The position numbers and the translations under genes are program-made. From an uncultured Pelagibacteraceae bacterium (GTDB lineage: Bacteria > Pseudomonadota > Alphaproteobacteria > Pelagibacterales > Pelagibacteraceae), in assembly GCA_902520685.1 (NCBI GenBank), contig CABYPE010000003.1, positions 1 to 64,000 of the forward strand: 64,000 bases of DNA, read 5' to 3'. Of the stretch, positions 63,170-64,000 are shown one piece after another. The notes under the pieces are model-generated. The model had not been told where the DNA came from and made no database searches. It saw only the letters and a list, made by a program, of their open reading frames with translations. Numbering within the stretch: the first letter of the stretch is position 1; each line of letters begins with the position of its first letter.

Positions 63170-64000
63170 ATGAAAATTGTAGTATTAAAATTTGGAGGCA
63201 CATCAGTAGGTACAACAAAGAAAATTAAAAAAATTGCTGAAATAATTGCCGATTATAAAAAGAAAAATTATAAAGTTATTGTAATTTCATCAGCAATGAG
63301 TGGTGTGACAAATGAGTTAATAAAAAAATCTTGTGAAATAAGTGATAATTTTTCTGACTCCGAGTATGATGTCCTAGTTTCTTCTGGAGAACAAATAGCC
63401 TGCTCCCTAATAGCAGGTAGATTAATTCATAAAGGTTATAAATCCAGGTCTTGGCTATCATGGCAAGTTCCAATTACTACATTGGGAGAGCATAAAAATT
63501 CAAGAATTAATCAAATTAATAAGAATAATATTATTAAGTATTTAAGGAAAGGTGGGATACCGATTATTACAGGATTTCAGGGAGTCAATAATGAAAATAG
63601 AATCACTACTATTGGACGAGGAGGATCTGATGCGAGTGCCATTATGGTTGCAAAATTTTTTAAAGCTGACAGGTGTATAATTTATACAGATGTTGAAGGA
63701 GTTTACACAACAGATCCAAATAAATTAAAATACGCAAAAAAAATTAAAGTAATTTCTTATGAGGAAATGTTAGAAATGGCCTCACTTGGAGCTAAAGTTA
63801 TGCAACCAGTTTCTATACAAGATGCAAGACTAAATAGAATTGATATTGAAGTAAAATCATCATTTATTAAAAAATCAGGAACATTGATTACTAAGAGAAC
63901 TAATATAATTAACAATAAGATTATTACTGGTATTTCATCAACTCAAAATGATTCAAAAGTCTCTCTAATAGGAGTTAAAGATAAGCCAGGGGTTGCCGCA
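63170..64000 (+). CDS. lysC: Aspartate kinase, N-terminal part, cut by the right edge
   Basis: An open frame of 277 codons from the ATG at 63170 runs off the window. It begins MKIVVLKFGGTSVGTTKKI, with the KFGGTSVG motif, and has VISSAMSGVTNELI, SSGEQIA, TTIGRGGSDASAIM, YTDVEGVYTTDPN and MASLGAKVMQPVS. It phosphorylates aspartate in the first step to lysine, threonine and methionine. The C-terminal ACT domains start to appear (ISSTQNDSKVSLIGV) and would continue past the edge. Confidence 0.95.
   Translation, partial: MKIVVLKFGGTSVGTTKKIKKIAEIIADYKKKNYKVIVISSAMSGVTNELIKKSCEISDNFSDSEYDVLVSSGEQIACSLIAGRLIHKGYKSRSWLSWQVPITTLGEHKNSRINQINKNNIIKYLRKGGIPIITGFQGVNNENRITTIGRGGSDASAIMVAKFFKADRCIIYTDVEGVYTTDPNKLKYAKKIKVISYEEMLEMASLGAKVMQPVSIQDARLNRIDIEVKSSFIKKSGTLITKRTNIINNKIITGISSTQNDSKVSLIGVKDKPGVAA

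Overview
The window looks like a streamlined, very AT-rich alphaproteobacterial chromosome, most probably SAR11 (Pelagibacterales). Pointers are the composition, near-absent intergenic DNA, and alphaproteobacterial markers and gene orders: GcrA, RegB, the DUF2948 and DUF1178 families, cobS-cobT beside a J-domain gene, rpsA-ihfB-pyrF-trpF-trpB-trpA-accD-folC, dnaX-ybaB-recR, and rpmH-rnpA-yidD-yidC. There is no rRNA operon, CRISPR array, insertion sequence, integrase or prophage gene, and no gene-free stretch over 300 bases. The longest gap, about 220 bases, holds a terminator and two hairpins. Assignment to SAR11 is inference from content; no search was run.

Layout. 1-1290: edge of a surface-polysaccharide region (partial epimerase, family 2 glycosyltransferase). 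1336-4675: gyrB and regB. 4672-8245: cobT, cobS and a J-domain gene, facing bolA. 8234-14038: aroB and aroK, facing a run with a small membrane protein, a large exported protein, def, fmt and truA. 14018-21443 (minus): SET-domain protein, histone-deacetylase-like amidohydrolase, dapE, dapD, a HAD phosphatase, argB, yidC, yidD, rnpA, rpmH. 21536-30221: a TVP38-type membrane protein, tRNA-Thr, two small proteins, dcd, murA, DUF2948, hisD, infA, tRNA-Phe, a cold shock gene, and a histidine block (tRNA-His, hisS, hisZ, hisG). 30371-34015: rmuC, a PD-(D/E)XK nuclease, exonuclease I, thioredoxin. 34012-45936 (minus): folC, accD, trpA, trpB, trpF, pyrF, ihfB, rpsA, aroA, lptB, lptC, kdsD and an RNase D-like exonuclease. 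45955-64000: NDUFA9-like protein, gcrA, argD, argF, cytochrome c, kdsB, pheA, SRP RNA, dnaX, ybaB, recR, glcB, accA, secA, argJ, DUF1178, ubiG and the start of lysC.

The genes mostly serve self-sufficient growth: shikimate and aromatic synthesis (aroB, aroK, aroA, pheA, trpF, trpB, trpA), arginine (argB, argD, argF, argJ), lysine/DAP (lysC, dapD, dapE), histidine (hisD, hisZ, hisG), fatty-acid initiation (accA, accD), envelope building (kdsD, kdsB, lptB, lptC, murA), secretion (secA, yidC, yidD, SRP RNA) and DNA maintenance (gyrB, dnaX, recR, rmuC, exoI).

Most worth a second look: a TrpA/TrpB pair whose TrpB has Asp in place of the catalytic Glu; a CobS-CobT-J protein cassette with no CobN; SET and HDAC-like genes side by side; an RmuC/PD-(D/E)XK/ExoI nuclease operon; tRNA-His lacking the G-1:C73 pair and lying 4 bases upstream of hisS; two tRNAs with non-consensus T-loops; an A9 tract in dnaX placed to give a gamma-like product; AccA with a C-terminal membrane segment; no lptA between lptC and lptB; no cmk between aroA and rpsA; and convergent genes that share stop codons.
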